Below are positions 7,003-15,000 of a stretch of 15,000 nucleotides of DNA, piece after piece. The notes under the pieces were generated by a model. That model saw only the letters and a list, made by a program, of their open reading frames with translations. It had not been told where the DNA came from and did no database searches. Numbering within the stretch: position 1 is the first letter of the stretch; each line of letters starts with the position of its first letter. This DNA is from Actinidia chinensis (Eukaryota; Streptophyta; Magnoliopsida; Ericales; Actinidiaceae). The position numbers and the translations under genes are program-made. The stretch is from the NCBI GenBank assembly GCA_009663005.1, contig VIGQ01000767.1, forward strand, positions 1 through 15,000. The letters are read 5' to 3'.

Positions 7003-8295
7003 AATTGTTGTTCCTGCTGTCCTGCTGTCCCCGACGTCCCGCTGCTGATGTCATAAGTCGTAAACCTGTCCCTGTGTCCTCTGACCCTTTGAGCTACAGC
7101 TTGTGGTCTGGACTGATATGAATATGGCTGATGTAACGCTAGAGTAGCCCTCGATGCCTGAAACTGATCGTGTATGTTGTTGCGATCCCGTAGCTCCGAC
7201 TGTTCTCCCTCTGCGTGCCTGGTCAACTAATTGACCCACCTGACCACACCCGATGCAGGTAGGTGGCCCCCTGCCTAGTGATGTCCTTGCCTGGATGTGA
7301 GATTGTCCCCCCCTGCGTGCAACTGTCGCTGCTGACCCTTTAGTGGGCAGTCCACTATACAATGACCTAGTTGATGAACCAAAAATAAATCGGCCTCCCG
7401 AGATGTTTTGGCCCGATATATAACAAGATTGGGGGTAAATCTCGTAGAAACTGCTGCTTTGTAGTAACATTCCTTGGCTTCTTAGAAGAACGCCCCTCCG
7501 ACAAGTGCTTGTCCCCTCACGCTGTGACCTTAGAAAAATTTTTTTTTTTTTTTTTTGAATCTTCCTAGGCCTCGTTCAAGTCTCCTCAATGGCTGCCATG
7601 CGCTGACCATAGTCTAGTAAACTTTGATCAAATTTCCTGCAATCTTATTCCTTTGGCGGCCTAAGCCCCCGCATAAACTGTTTTCGCTTTCTCCTCTTCC
7701 TTCGAACAAACGCTTTTGCAAACCTTGACATCTTAGTAAACTTAGCCTCATATTGACACGGTCATGCTTCCTTGAACTCAAATTACTAAATTCCTATCCT
7801 CAACGCCTCCTAGCCGTATCCGTAAATATTGATCCAGGAAAGCTTTCTTGAAAGGCTCCTATTCCGTTGCTACCACTTCCCTCCATGGTCTTCCACCATT
7901 GGAGGGCATCCCCCTGCATGGATAGGATGCAAACAACACCCTCAAGTCGTCCTCATCACTAAGATTGTATCCATGCTCTTGTGACTTTTCAAGCCATCTT
8001 CCTCAACCAATGGATTCCGGTTTCTCCTTGAACGTTGGTGGACGTATTGAAGAAATGCCTTCATGGCTGTGGTAGCCCTACGCTCGGTCATTCTAACTGG
8101 CACTTGCATAGTTTACACAATATTTCTCACCACTTGCTCAATGGCGGTGGAAACTCTTGCTAAATTCGGCAACCACCCAAAGTCTAGTAAGCACCACCCA
8201 CCCACAATTGCCCTCGCAGGAGCACTTGCCCACTCCCATCACCGATCTTGTTGATTCCCATCGTCTTCCTCGTCAGAATTCCTACGAGCCCGCAT
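6990..8295 (-). pseudogene. Gag capsid region (remnant)
   Basis: The start ATG at 8295 opens an acidic peptide, MRARRNSDEEDDGNQQDR. A plant gypsy Gag core follows through several frames: VEEDWLEKVTRA-like text (about 7970-8010), VLFASY and GDALQWWKTMEGS (about 7875-7945), KAFLDQYLR (about 7830), SMTVSQYEAKFTKMSRFAKAFV in pieces (about 7704-7770), and FMRGLRP (about 7657-7677). A zinc-knuckle-like CIGCGQVGQLVDQA lies at about 7210-7255, with the usual His replaced by Gln and the last Cys by Ala, so it probably cannot bind zinc as written. The Gln- and Ser-rich tail (about 6995-7200) leads into protease. Gag forms the particle that packages element RNA. An 18-T tract interrupts the region at 7539. 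Confidence 0.88.
7539..7556. repeat. 18-base T homopolymer in the gag region
   Basis: A run of 18 T on the plus strand (A on the gag strand), preceded by AGAAAAA. It lies between the capsid core and the zinc-knuckle region. Its length is uncertain by nature, since such runs are error-prone in sequencing and in replication. It may be an expanded lysine-codon tract. Confidence 0.9.
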
Positions 8296-8687
8296 GCTCC
8301 ACTAGCCCACAAGCTCCCGTAAGGTGATTTCCCCGCGCTACCTCTCGCGTTGCTTAGTGGCATTTCTACAACAATGCCACAGAAACGTAATAAGGATACT
8401 CATACTCATATTTATGATTAAATCATAAACATTTGCTATACCATAAGCAATTGCAATAACATGTAGTCCATATAAGTTCAGGTTATCACCTATCACATAG
8501 AATAGCAAAAACAAAAAAAAAAAAATCACAAAATAACAACCACACACAAGAAGAAAACGAACAACCCCCACATGAATATGTCCACTACACTTTATCCTCG
8601 AAAAGGCGCTCCCAGTTTCCCTCCCTCTCACTCTTTAAACCAAACGTGGTCCTAACCCCCCACGGCTCATAGGTAGTCGAACCTATG
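8296..8687 (-). other. Retrotransposon 5' leader (between primer-binding site and gag)
   Basis: About 390 bases between the primer-binding site and the gag start codon. No conserved protein is seen. A 97-codon minus-strand open frame (8338-8631) is hydrophobic and Tyr/Phe-rich but matches no family and is probably chance. An A-rich tract (8511-8525) and several short AT stretches are present. Packaging signals are expected in such leaders but none can be pointed to. Confidence 0.7.
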
Positions 8688-8698
8688 GCTCGATACCA
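8688..8698 (-). other. Primer-binding site for initiator-methionine tRNA
   Basis: On the minus strand this reads TGGTATCGAGC, the standard TGGTATCAGAGC with one A missing. It lies three bases inside the 5' LTR edge at 8702, and is followed by CATAGGTTCGA, which recalls the next part of the tRNA. It primes minus-strand DNA synthesis. The one-base loss is in keeping with the many one-base indels throughout the element. Confidence 0.85.
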
Positions 8699-9293
8699 TG
8701 TTGTCACGCCACGATCAAACCAAGACCCGGCCCACATAGCAACAAACAACCCAAATGCTGAAAAGGTCAAACTAAGTAACATAATAATATACACTCATTA
8801 CATCAGAAGTATGACTAACTAATCCCTCCCGTGGACATGCTCTCTTCTCCCCTCTCCTGAGCTATCAATACAAACAAGTGATATCCCATGGACCAATGCC
8901 CACCACTCACATACCCAGGCCAAAAATATTACAATTCTCAAAATAGTCCGTACATGTTTATCCAAAAACAAAACACCTACCGACAAAACAACCACGTGCC
9001 TCACGATTAGGATAACACCGGTACCGTTTAAATTCATTTTATATGTAAACACGGCTTGAAGTCCTTGAAAGAGTTAACAATGGAACTTGAAGCATCAAGC
9101 CAAACCATGATTACATAATACTATGATGAATATATGATGTAAAATACTATGCTTTCATTCACAACAAACAATACTTTACAATTCGTGATTTCGCAAATCG
9201 TCCACGTTTACCATACTCCTTTGAATGAAACACACCTAGGCTATTTCTAACCAACCTCGTTATGGCACTAAGCACGTGAGACAAAACCCCCGT

Positions 9294-9520
9294 CAACTTT
9301 CTCCCCGGACTTCATCATCCCGTGGGCTATGACAATTCCTCTGTATCCGTTGGCCATCTAGACTTTTGTTTTGTTCAACTTCCCGACTTCACCGGTGGGC
9401 TATGACATTCCCCCCTCCGTACCTTGCCTCTTATGACTTTATTGTCAACTTTCCTTCCGGACTTTCACCGTGGTCTAATGACATTCCCCTCCCTCACCAT
9501 TTTGTTGCCATCTAGGACTT
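9294..9520. repeat. Three-copy tandem repeat inside the 5' LTR
   Basis: Copies begin at about 9294, 9376 and 9446, each opening with CAACTT, followed by a CCGGACTT-like stretch, GTGGGCTATGACA, CCTCCGTACC-like text, and GCCATCTAGGACTT at the end. It matches the array at 1974-2196 copy for copy. Confidence 0.8.
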
Positions 9521-10020
9521 TAACTTCGCTTAATCCAAGCCATCTTATCCGTTACACTAAATGTACTAAACTCACATATCCTAACGAGTCATTCTCAAAT
9601 CATTTCCTACTTCCCACTCAAAGCACAAAACTTTATATTGTTTTTTCACCAGTTTCAACACAATACATCCATGTTTTGCATTATCACAATTAATTTCAAC
9701 AACCACAATACATCCATGTTAACATTTATCAGCGAAATTAAATGCAACTACATACCATATCTGCATTCAAAACTAGCAATAATATAAGCTATTATTGAAC
9801 ACTACTCATAACTATTTGACAACAAAGCTTAACTCACATTTCAGCACAAACACATAAATTAACATTCCTTTAATTTTCACATATACAATTGTTATATTTA
9901 TGAAAAATTAATGTAACCTAAAATATACAAAATATTCTCATGCTAAAAATAAAAGCCATTTTAAAAAAATTATTTAATTTTTGTTTGTTTTTTTACATCT
10001 CTTACTTACCAAAATGTTTA

Positions 10021-10314
10021 GGTTGTCGACACCTGAAATCTGGCTGTCGACACCAATGTCGTAGCCAAAAACTTCACACATTTTCCTGCTCAAGGTGTCC
10101 GACACCAGTGTCAGCAACCAATGTCAGTAGCCAAAATATGATTTTTCACTATTCAAGTGTCGTACACCAAGGTCAAGCCCCAAGTTCAGTAGCACCATTT
10201 CGAACATTGCCTTTCCAAGGTGTCGACAAACAATCAACTTCCTAGTGTCTACACCAAGCATCAGTGTCTAAATTTCGGTGCCAACTTACTCCTGACCTCA
10301 AGGTGTCCGACACC
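10021..10314. repeat. Cluster of seven GGTGTCGACACC-type palindromes in the 5' LTR
   Basis: Counterparts of the other LTR cluster lie at about 10021, 10043, 10094, 10156, 10219, 10244 and 10302. They are imperfect, most often through an extra C or T in the centre (GGTGTCCGACACC) or a single change in one arm. The order and the text between copies are the same as in the other LTR. Confidence 0.8.
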
Positions 10315-10937
10315 GCCACACAAACAACACAAAATACCAAATTTCACGAATACTCTGTCAATTTAAATCTAAATGTCAAGTTTTTCATTTAGGGTTTTAT
10401 ACCCAAAATATTATCTCATAGACTTTATATAAGCTCTAACAACAATCCCAAAGTAAAACCCCACAAGAAAAAACCCTTTATCTCAAATTTCAAGAATGCA
10501 AAGTCTCCCAACAATGTGAGGCCCAAATCTGATTGCTCCGATTCTAAGATGTTCTTGCTCTACTTGTAAGTCCCTCAGTCGAGAGATAAAATTCTCGCCA
10601 AAAACCAGGCTATCAAAGATTGGCACTCTAACTCTCTAAGATCTAAAGCTTCACAAAATTTGGCTTCAAACCTAGAGAGTGAGGATAAGGGGAAGAAGAC
10701 GAATGCAATATGCCAAAAGATAAATCAATAGGCATTAATGTGTTTAGGTTAATAAAGAATAAACCTAAATGCCCTCCTTTTTTGGTCCCTTGGGCCTTTG
10801 TTTGGCCCAACACAACAACAACCCAAACTAAATCAAATATTGGGTCCAATTGGTTCCAATTTTTAATTTTGCCCTCCTCTTAACACTAACTGCAATCCAA
10901 AATAAAATCCAACTTCATTTTGTAACATGATAAGTTC

Positions 10938-10987
10938 ATATATATATATATCTACATGACATCACCCTTTGCATCTTAATTACGTCA
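10938..10987 (-). promoter_or_regulatory. Candidate 5' LTR promoter: TA tract with two bZIP-type motifs
   Basis: On the minus strand TGACGTAA-like (10980-10987) and TGATGTCA (10957-10964) precede a TATATATATATA tract (10938-10951), with the same order and nearly the same spacing as at 3540-3593. This LTR would drive the element. The transcription start is not visible in sequence alone. Confidence 0.35.
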
Positions 10988-11019
10988 TCATAAAGAAAAG
11001 AAAATTTTGACCCCTTACA

Positions 11020-11375
11020 AAATCAGTGGTATTTTTGACGATTACATGTATAAAGTCTAGTCTTTGAACTGTTTACTTTCATTTTGGGGGTGTTGTATTA
11101 CATCGATTCTGAACTTACCTATTTGCATATGTGTGGATTCTTCATTTCTTTTTCCTAAATCACAATACCGTTACATGAATCTGGGTTTGTTGTACTGAAT
11201 GTGCATAAATTTACTAGATTCACTTTGAATACGTAGATAGGGTTTGATTAGTTTGTCCAAGAAATTGAAAAAAAATATAGTTCCAGTATCATGGTTTGTT
11301 CGGTTGGAAAGAAATCTAAACGAAATAACACATTAACTGTCAAATATGGGGATTGGACAATTCACAAAAAAAATT
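11020..11375. other. Right host flank, no gene seen
   Basis: AT-rich with T-rich stretches on the plus strand, intron- or spacer-like in texture. No open frame or TE domain is recognised. The first bases, AAATC, are the place where a target-site copy should be. Confidence 0.5.
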
Positions 11376-11755
11376 GGGTCGGCACGACATGATACGATTT
11401 AAAAAATGGGCCCGACACAACCTGAGGTCACACGGTTAAGTAAACGTTCCGGCCGGCACGACACGATTAAAAAATAGATAAGCGTGGCACGACACGATTC
11501 AAATACGGGTCCGGCACGACACGATTCAAATACGCGGTCCGGCACGACACGATTAAGTCGACAGACCGGCATGGCATGGCACGACAAGAGTCACACGATT
11601 AAGTTAGGCGGCCCTAGTTCGCTAGAAGTAAGCGGGGTCAGCATCGCACGGATATGATTAAGCAAGGTTTTGACACAGCACTATACGTTACAAAACGGCA
11701 CGAATACGGCACATTAAGAAGCTGTCCGGAAAGGGCCCGACACAAAGCACGGTGG
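11376..11755. repeat. Degenerate minisatellite based on GGCACGACACGATT
   Basis: The motif GGCACGACACGATT with AAA or AAG after it recurs at about 11380, 11455, 11486, 11513, 11541 and 11573, with weaker copies near 11408, 11637, 11698 and 11734. The best stretch (11450-11560) has a period of about 28-31 bases, and the linker often reads CAAATACG followed by GGTCC. The GC content is far higher than in the DNA on either side. Related GGCACGACACG-type arrays occur near the ends of some plant DNA transposons, from memory, but no terminal repeats or transposase are visible here. The minus-strand frame across it (11399-11587) only repeats SCRAGPVFESCRA-like text and is not a gene. Confidence 0.75.
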
Positions 11756-13135
11756 AACGGAAGAGAAAAAGTGCACGATGACGGTACGACGGAACGGTTG
11801 ACATTGGCATACGTTACATAGGATTACTTCTTTGTGAGTGAAAAAACCGGTTATGTAATCGTTATGTGCATTGTAACTATGGCTGGAGATGTCTAATTTG
11901 TTATGTGCACTAATTATTAATGGTTTTGATGTTATAAAAAAAAAAAATTGCAAGAAGAAGAAGAATTAGAATCACTTAAACAAAAATTTGAAAAAAACAA
12001 GGAAAGAAAAATGAAACCTCCAACAATCAACTTGAACAAAACAACACAACAACCGAATGACAACAACCAAAAAGACAAAAGACATAAGTCACGACTCAAG
12101 CTTACTGACAAACGAAAGAAAAGATCACAATCAACAATTAGTACAAAACGACAAAAGGAAAAATGACACTATATTACTATTTTAACAAAAAGAATACATA
12201 TCAATCCACTTGATGGAAAAAAATATAAATTTAAAGAATTCCACAAGAACATACTATTCATGAAAATTTAGTGGGTGTAGTGAGACGTATCCCCTTCTCG
12301 AAGAAAATGAGTACAAAAACTCACCCAATCTCTATAATGGACCTCATAAACAAGAAAGACGACAAGACAACAACTGCAAAATAACAATCAATCGAGACCA
12401 ACAGAGCAAAATAAGGAAAAGTTTCAATCAACATTTTTTAACAAACGACCAAAAAAACAAGTATGCTAGACATATTGGTCAAAGGATCTGTGGTAATTTT
12501 GTAGAGAGTTTTCTAAAATCTTTTGAAGAAAATTAAAATCAAGAACTTATAAGATTTTCAAAGTATCAAATATAAATGCATGGACCCCAAAAAAAACAAA
12601 AAAAAAAAAAAAAAAAAAGACGCAACATATATGATATTATCAATAATTAATAAAATGAAACAAACGAAAGATAAAAATTTAAATACTTATTACTTATTGG
12701 TCAGAGATTTCGAAGAATTATCGAAGAACTATGAAAAACAAAAAAGATCTTTCAATACACTTATCAATCATATTCTAACAACGCGAAATTAAATAAAGAA
12801 AAATGTAGCAATAAACATTTAATGGAGAAATGGCAAAGAAAAACAAACACCCTCAAATGATCAAGTAAAACTACTAATAGCAAAGACAAAATGATTGAAT
12901 TTGGCAGCTGCGTTCGACGACCTTGCAATAATTATAATAGGAAATTTTAGATTCTTTGTGAATTCTATGTGAAAAGCTCCTACGATTTTGACAAAATCAA
13001 TAAACACCAAAATGGCACCAACAAACTACACAACAAAAAGAAAAGATATGCCAACAAATCAATAAGTAATTAGATACTAAATGACATAAGAAAGAGTTCC
13101 TATTGCTTCATTGATAAATGCAATCAACATAAAAG
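11756..13135 (+). other. A-rich, strand-asymmetric block; no confirmed gene
   Basis: From about 11935 the plus strand is very rich in A with few T. Two short open frames, 11948-12166 and 12580-12792, encode Lys/Asn/Glu-rich peptides (for example EEEELESLKQKFEKNKERK and VRDFEELSKNYEKQKRSF) that read like low-complexity coiled-coil text. Similar text continues between them in shifted frames, such as NPLDGKKYKFKEFHKN near 12203-12253. I recognise no family, and the A bias alone produces Lys and Asn codons. It may be a decayed AT-rich gene or plain A-rich spacer. Confidence 0.35.
12589..12618. repeat. Poly(A) tract
   Basis: Eight A, one C, then 21 A in a row. It could be the tail of a retroposed sequence, but no retroposon body ending here was recognised, and the neighbourhood is A-rich anyway. 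Confidence 0.85.
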
Positions 13136-13139
13136 AAAA

Positions 13140-14070
13140 CTATAAAGAAAGAAAATGAAGCAATCAAAAACTTAGAGAGGACGAAAAAAATAATATTATC
13201 AAAAATGAGACTTTGAATTACAAACAAATGATGAATGAAACACATGCACCTATTACTAACTGATCGAGTATCTTGTGACAAATTCTTTACGTCATTTTCA
13301 TTGCATTATATTCTCAGTGTCACGTAACGTTTAGGAGGTGGGTCGGATCTTTAATGATATGTTGCATTTATCGGTATCCATATGTCATTTAAAACTTTGA
13401 TCAAATGAGTTATAACTATAGCTAGTTTTAATTAATAGACAAACTATTTCAATCTCATTTTCTTGTCTGCGTTTCTTCGGAACCTCTGGACGTTTTACTA
13501 ATTCCCAAATAAATCATGAAAGTTAAGTTATTTGAAAGATTATCATAGGGCTCAAATAACGCAAAGAAAAAGGACAAAATAAAGAAAATGAACAATCAAC
13601 CTTAGATGAGATCCCATGAAATATTAAATGAGAATCGTTAATTAAACACAAAGGATAATAAAAAAAAAATGAACATATTAATTACTTCACTTGACGAGAA
13701 TCTTGTGGAAAAAATCCTTTACTTCATTTCCCATTTGCCCTATGGCACACGCATTCGCAAGTGACATATATGTAATGTCGTGCATTTTTATGCATGCATG
13801 GATCTTTTCGTTGCATGTACATACGGTAGCTGTATGATATTCCACAAATCAGAGGAAATTCGAATTATGACTATATCTCTTTTTGAGTAAGACTAGCACA
13901 ATATTCTGTCGCTACCTGCCTAGCCATGTTTTTGGAATGCTCTTCGTTTTACTATTTTTCAATAAACCCCATTGAATGTGCAAGTTATCCGAAAGATTAT
14001 CACGATGTCATATAAAATTAAGAAGAAAAATAAAGAAATAAAAAGTGTACAAGAAATCAATATTACAAAA
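13140..14070. repeat. Diverged tandem duplication, unit about 430 bp
   Basis: Two adjacent copies, about 13140-13570 and 13575-14010, share blocks in the same order: AAAGAAAATGAA.CAATCAA (13152 and 13584), GAG.ATCTTGTG.A followed by TTTAC.TCATTT (13267 and 13696), GGATCTTT (about 13347 and 13800), CGTTTTACTA (about 13491 and 13946), and AAGTTAT..GAAAGATTATCA (about 13526 and 13982). The offset grows from about 430 to 455, so small indels separate the copies. The start of a third copy may follow at about 14010-14130 (AAGAAAAATAAAGAAATAAA). No terminal repeats or proteins were recognised in the unit. Confidence 0.6.
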
Positions 14071-14089
14071 TATAAACGAGAAATAAAAA

Positions 14090-14655
14090 AGTTGTACAAG
14101 AAATCCTTCACTCCTTGCGTGCAAAACATTTTTTCCAAATATTCTAAATTAAATAGTAATAAATTTATGAAAAGAACTAACTAAAATGGAACAAATTCAA
14201 ACAATAAAAATCCTTCCATTTTAGATTCCGTCTTGTCCTGTTTTATTTGTACAACACCATGACAATTTTCGGTTTCTGAGAAGCATGATACTTAAAATTG
14301 GTATAAAAAAATTAAAATGGAAACGAAATTCTCGGAGAAATTTGTAGAAAACTTTTGGAGAGACATCTAGACAGTAAGGGAATTTGATAAATGAATTTCA
14401 AGAAAGCACATTCTTTTTCATATCTCTTGTATCGTTATTGTAATTCTGACAAACAAAAGAAATAACCATATATCTTTTCTAAAGAAATTTACACAATAAG
14501 AGAACTTATGTATAGTGTTCATCGAATTTTCCGTGTATTAAATTCCACAAGCCCTATCAAAATTTCTCTCCTCCGTTACATTTTTCATTCATTGATTTCC
14601 AACTTCAATTTTAATGTATAGGACATTCCCGCTTGCTAATTAGTGGCTTTATATA
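14090..14655. other. AT-rich spacer, nothing recognised
   Basis: No gene, RNA or mobile element is recognised. The plus-strand open frame of 70 codons just before it (13972-14184) is Lys/Ile-rich and spans the repeat edge, so it is probably not a gene. Confidence 0.45.
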
Positions 14656-14671
14656 ATAGCGTGAATTATAA

Positions 14672-14780
14672 TGACTCCCTAAGATTTGCCTTAATACACA
14701 AAGTACCCTGATGTTTGAATAAAATTACAGTGACCTCTCTTGAGATTTGAAAAAATTATCCTCTCAACCCCCCCCTGACA
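14672..14780. repeat. Short array of CCCT..GATTTG motifs, period about 28-31 bp
   Basis: Related phrases follow one another: GACTCCCTAAGATTTG (14673), GTACCCTGATGTTTG (14703), GACCTCTCTTGAGATTTG (14732), then a run of C with CCTGACACTCCCTGACACC. Each is followed by an A/T-rich spacer with AATTA or AATTAC. This texture is common near the ends of some plant transposons, but the element type cannot be named from the window. Confidence 0.45.
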
Positions 14781-15000
14781 CTCCCTGACACCACTTTTCT
14801 CCCCTGTCTCCTTATGGGAAATATCAAATGCCCCACACAATCTCTTCTCCCCCCTCTCTCTTTCTTTTACACCTTTTATTTTTATTTTTTATTCTTGTAT
14901 TATAAATTTTTTTAATACCTTTAATATATTTTTTAACAAAAAAATAAAATTTCTTTTTGTACTTTTGTTTATTTTCTTTGTCCTTGATTTTATTTATTTT
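14781..15000. other. Pyrimidine-rich then AT-rich DNA, nothing recognised
   Basis: A CT-rich stretch (14793-14870) is followed by T-rich sequence to the window edge. It may be part of the transposon suggested by the motif array just before it, but the other end is outside the window. Confidence 0.4.

Larger units (their letters stand above)
3660..8295 (-). pseudogene. Decayed gag-pol polyprotein gene
   Basis: The single gag-pol reading region of the retrotransposon, about 4.6 kb or roughly 1,540 codons if restored, a normal length for plant Tekay-type elements. The start is set at the ATG at 8295, which opens the peptide MRARRNSDEEDDGNQQDR; the end is the TAA at 3660-3662 after the phrase KYPDFLFETSGKFV. 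In an active element the polyprotein gives structural Gag and the enzymes that copy the RNA and insert the DNA into chromatin. Here the protein can be followed only by moving between the three minus-strand frames. The longest open stretches are about 75-140 codons and several key residues are lost. Most open frames on the plus strand in this interval are shadows of this gene. Whether the frameshifts are real decay or sequencing errors cannot be told from one copy. Confidence 0.92.
1422..11019 (-). mobile_element. Ty3/gypsy LTR retrotransposon, chromovirus Tekay/Del type, defective
   Basis: A complete but non-coding 9.6 kb element in minus orientation. Two long direct repeats (1422-3626 and 8702-11019) both begin TG and end CA on the plus strand. 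Inside the right repeat is a tRNA-iMet primer-binding site, and inside the left repeat is a polypurine tract. Between them lie Gag, an aspartic protease, reverse transcriptase, RNase H, integrase and a chromodomain-like tail, in Ty3/gypsy order. The tail ending in VKVLW.NHG and the stop codon only about 20 bases before the polypurine tract fit the Tekay/Del chromoviruses, known for long LTRs; the clade is inferred from memory. Such elements copy themselves through an RNA intermediate. This copy is broken by many frameshifts and stops. No target-site duplication is visible at the canonical ends: AAATC follows 11019, while 1417-1421 reads ATGTT. Confidence 0.93.
8702..11019 (-). repeat. 5' long terminal repeat of the retrotransposon
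   Basis: The 2318 bp partner of 1422-3626. On the minus strand it starts TGTAAGGGGTCAAAA and ends GGCGTGACA. It would carry the promoter for the full transcript. It has the same internal order as the other LTR: TATA tract with bZIP-type sites near its upstream edge, palindrome cluster, three-copy tandem repeat, and the AAGTAACATAATAATA block near its downstream edge. Beyond 11019 the sequence no longer matches the other LTR, and AAATCAGTGG begins the host flank. Confidence 0.92.

Noticed and set aside
8338..8794. Two minus-strand hydrophobic open frames across the leader and the LTR edge
   Set aside because: They cross the primer-binding site and LTR boundary, have no family match and gain their Tyr/Phe/Leu content from AT-rich sequence.
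11399..11587. Repetitive 62-codon minus-strand protein
   Set aside because: Its repeated SCRAGPVFE text is only the translation of the minisatellite, and units are not kept in frame.
12589..12618. Poly(A) tail of a processed pseudogene or LINE/SINE
   Set aside because: No retroposon body or target duplication could be identified in the adjoining A-rich DNA.
11935..13135. Integrated plant pararetrovirus
   Set aside because: A-rich DNA with Lys-rich frames suggested it, but no reverse transcriptase, protease or coat zinc-finger motif was found in any frame.
1..15000. tRNA, rRNA or organelle-derived sequence
   Set aside because: No cloverleaf-like tRNA gene, rRNA core sequence or organelle gene was recognised. 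The tRNA-like text at 1406 and 8688 is the retrotransposon primer-binding site.

Overview
The window reads as nuclear DNA of a flowering plant. It is AT-rich, has no intact cellular gene, and is dominated by one LTR retrotransposon whose primer-binding site matches the plant initiator-methionine tRNA. Simple TA, CT and A/T tracts and small TE-like fragments make up the rest. The species cannot be named from this sequence.

Centre (1422-11019): a 9.6 kb Ty3/gypsy retrotransposon on the minus strand, best assigned to the chromovirus Tekay/Del type. The 5' LTR is 8702-11019, the primer-binding site 8688-8698, the leader 8296-8687, and the gag-pol region 8295-3660 in the order Gag, protease, reverse transcriptase, RNase H, integrase, chromodomain-like tail. 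The polypurine tract is 3627-3638 and the 3' LTR 1422-3626. The domains are recognisable only by stepping between frames: stops and one-base indels occur every few tens of bases, so no intact protein is encoded. The LTRs are long (2.2-2.3 kb). Both carry a three-copy 70-87 bp tandem repeat, a seven-copy cluster of GGTGTCGACACC-like palindromes, and a TATA tract flanked by two TGACG/TGATG (bZIP-type) motifs.

The main oddity is at the left end. A second copy of the primer-binding site (1406-1417) lies just outside the 3' LTR, where host DNA should begin, and no target-site duplication is seen at the usual position. Either two elements share this LTR in tandem, or the inserted DNA carried extra sequence beyond the LTR end.

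Left flank (1-1421): AT-rich DNA with a diverged direct repeat about 500 bp apart, then a promoter-like stretch with a TATA candidate and CT tracts, a probable fragment of a hAT-like transposon end (about 885-1020), and a CT-rich, gene-5'-end-like segment.

Right flank (11020-15000): unannotated DNA; a degenerate minisatellite built on GGCACGACACGATT (about 11376-11755); a strongly A-rich, strand-asymmetric block with Lys/Asn-rich reading frames of unknown meaning; a diverged tandem duplication with a unit of about 430 bp (about 13140-14070); and a short array of CCCT..GATTTG motifs near 14.7 kb. None of these resembles a known functional system. The many single-base indels may reflect an old element, an uncorrected long-read assembly, or both.
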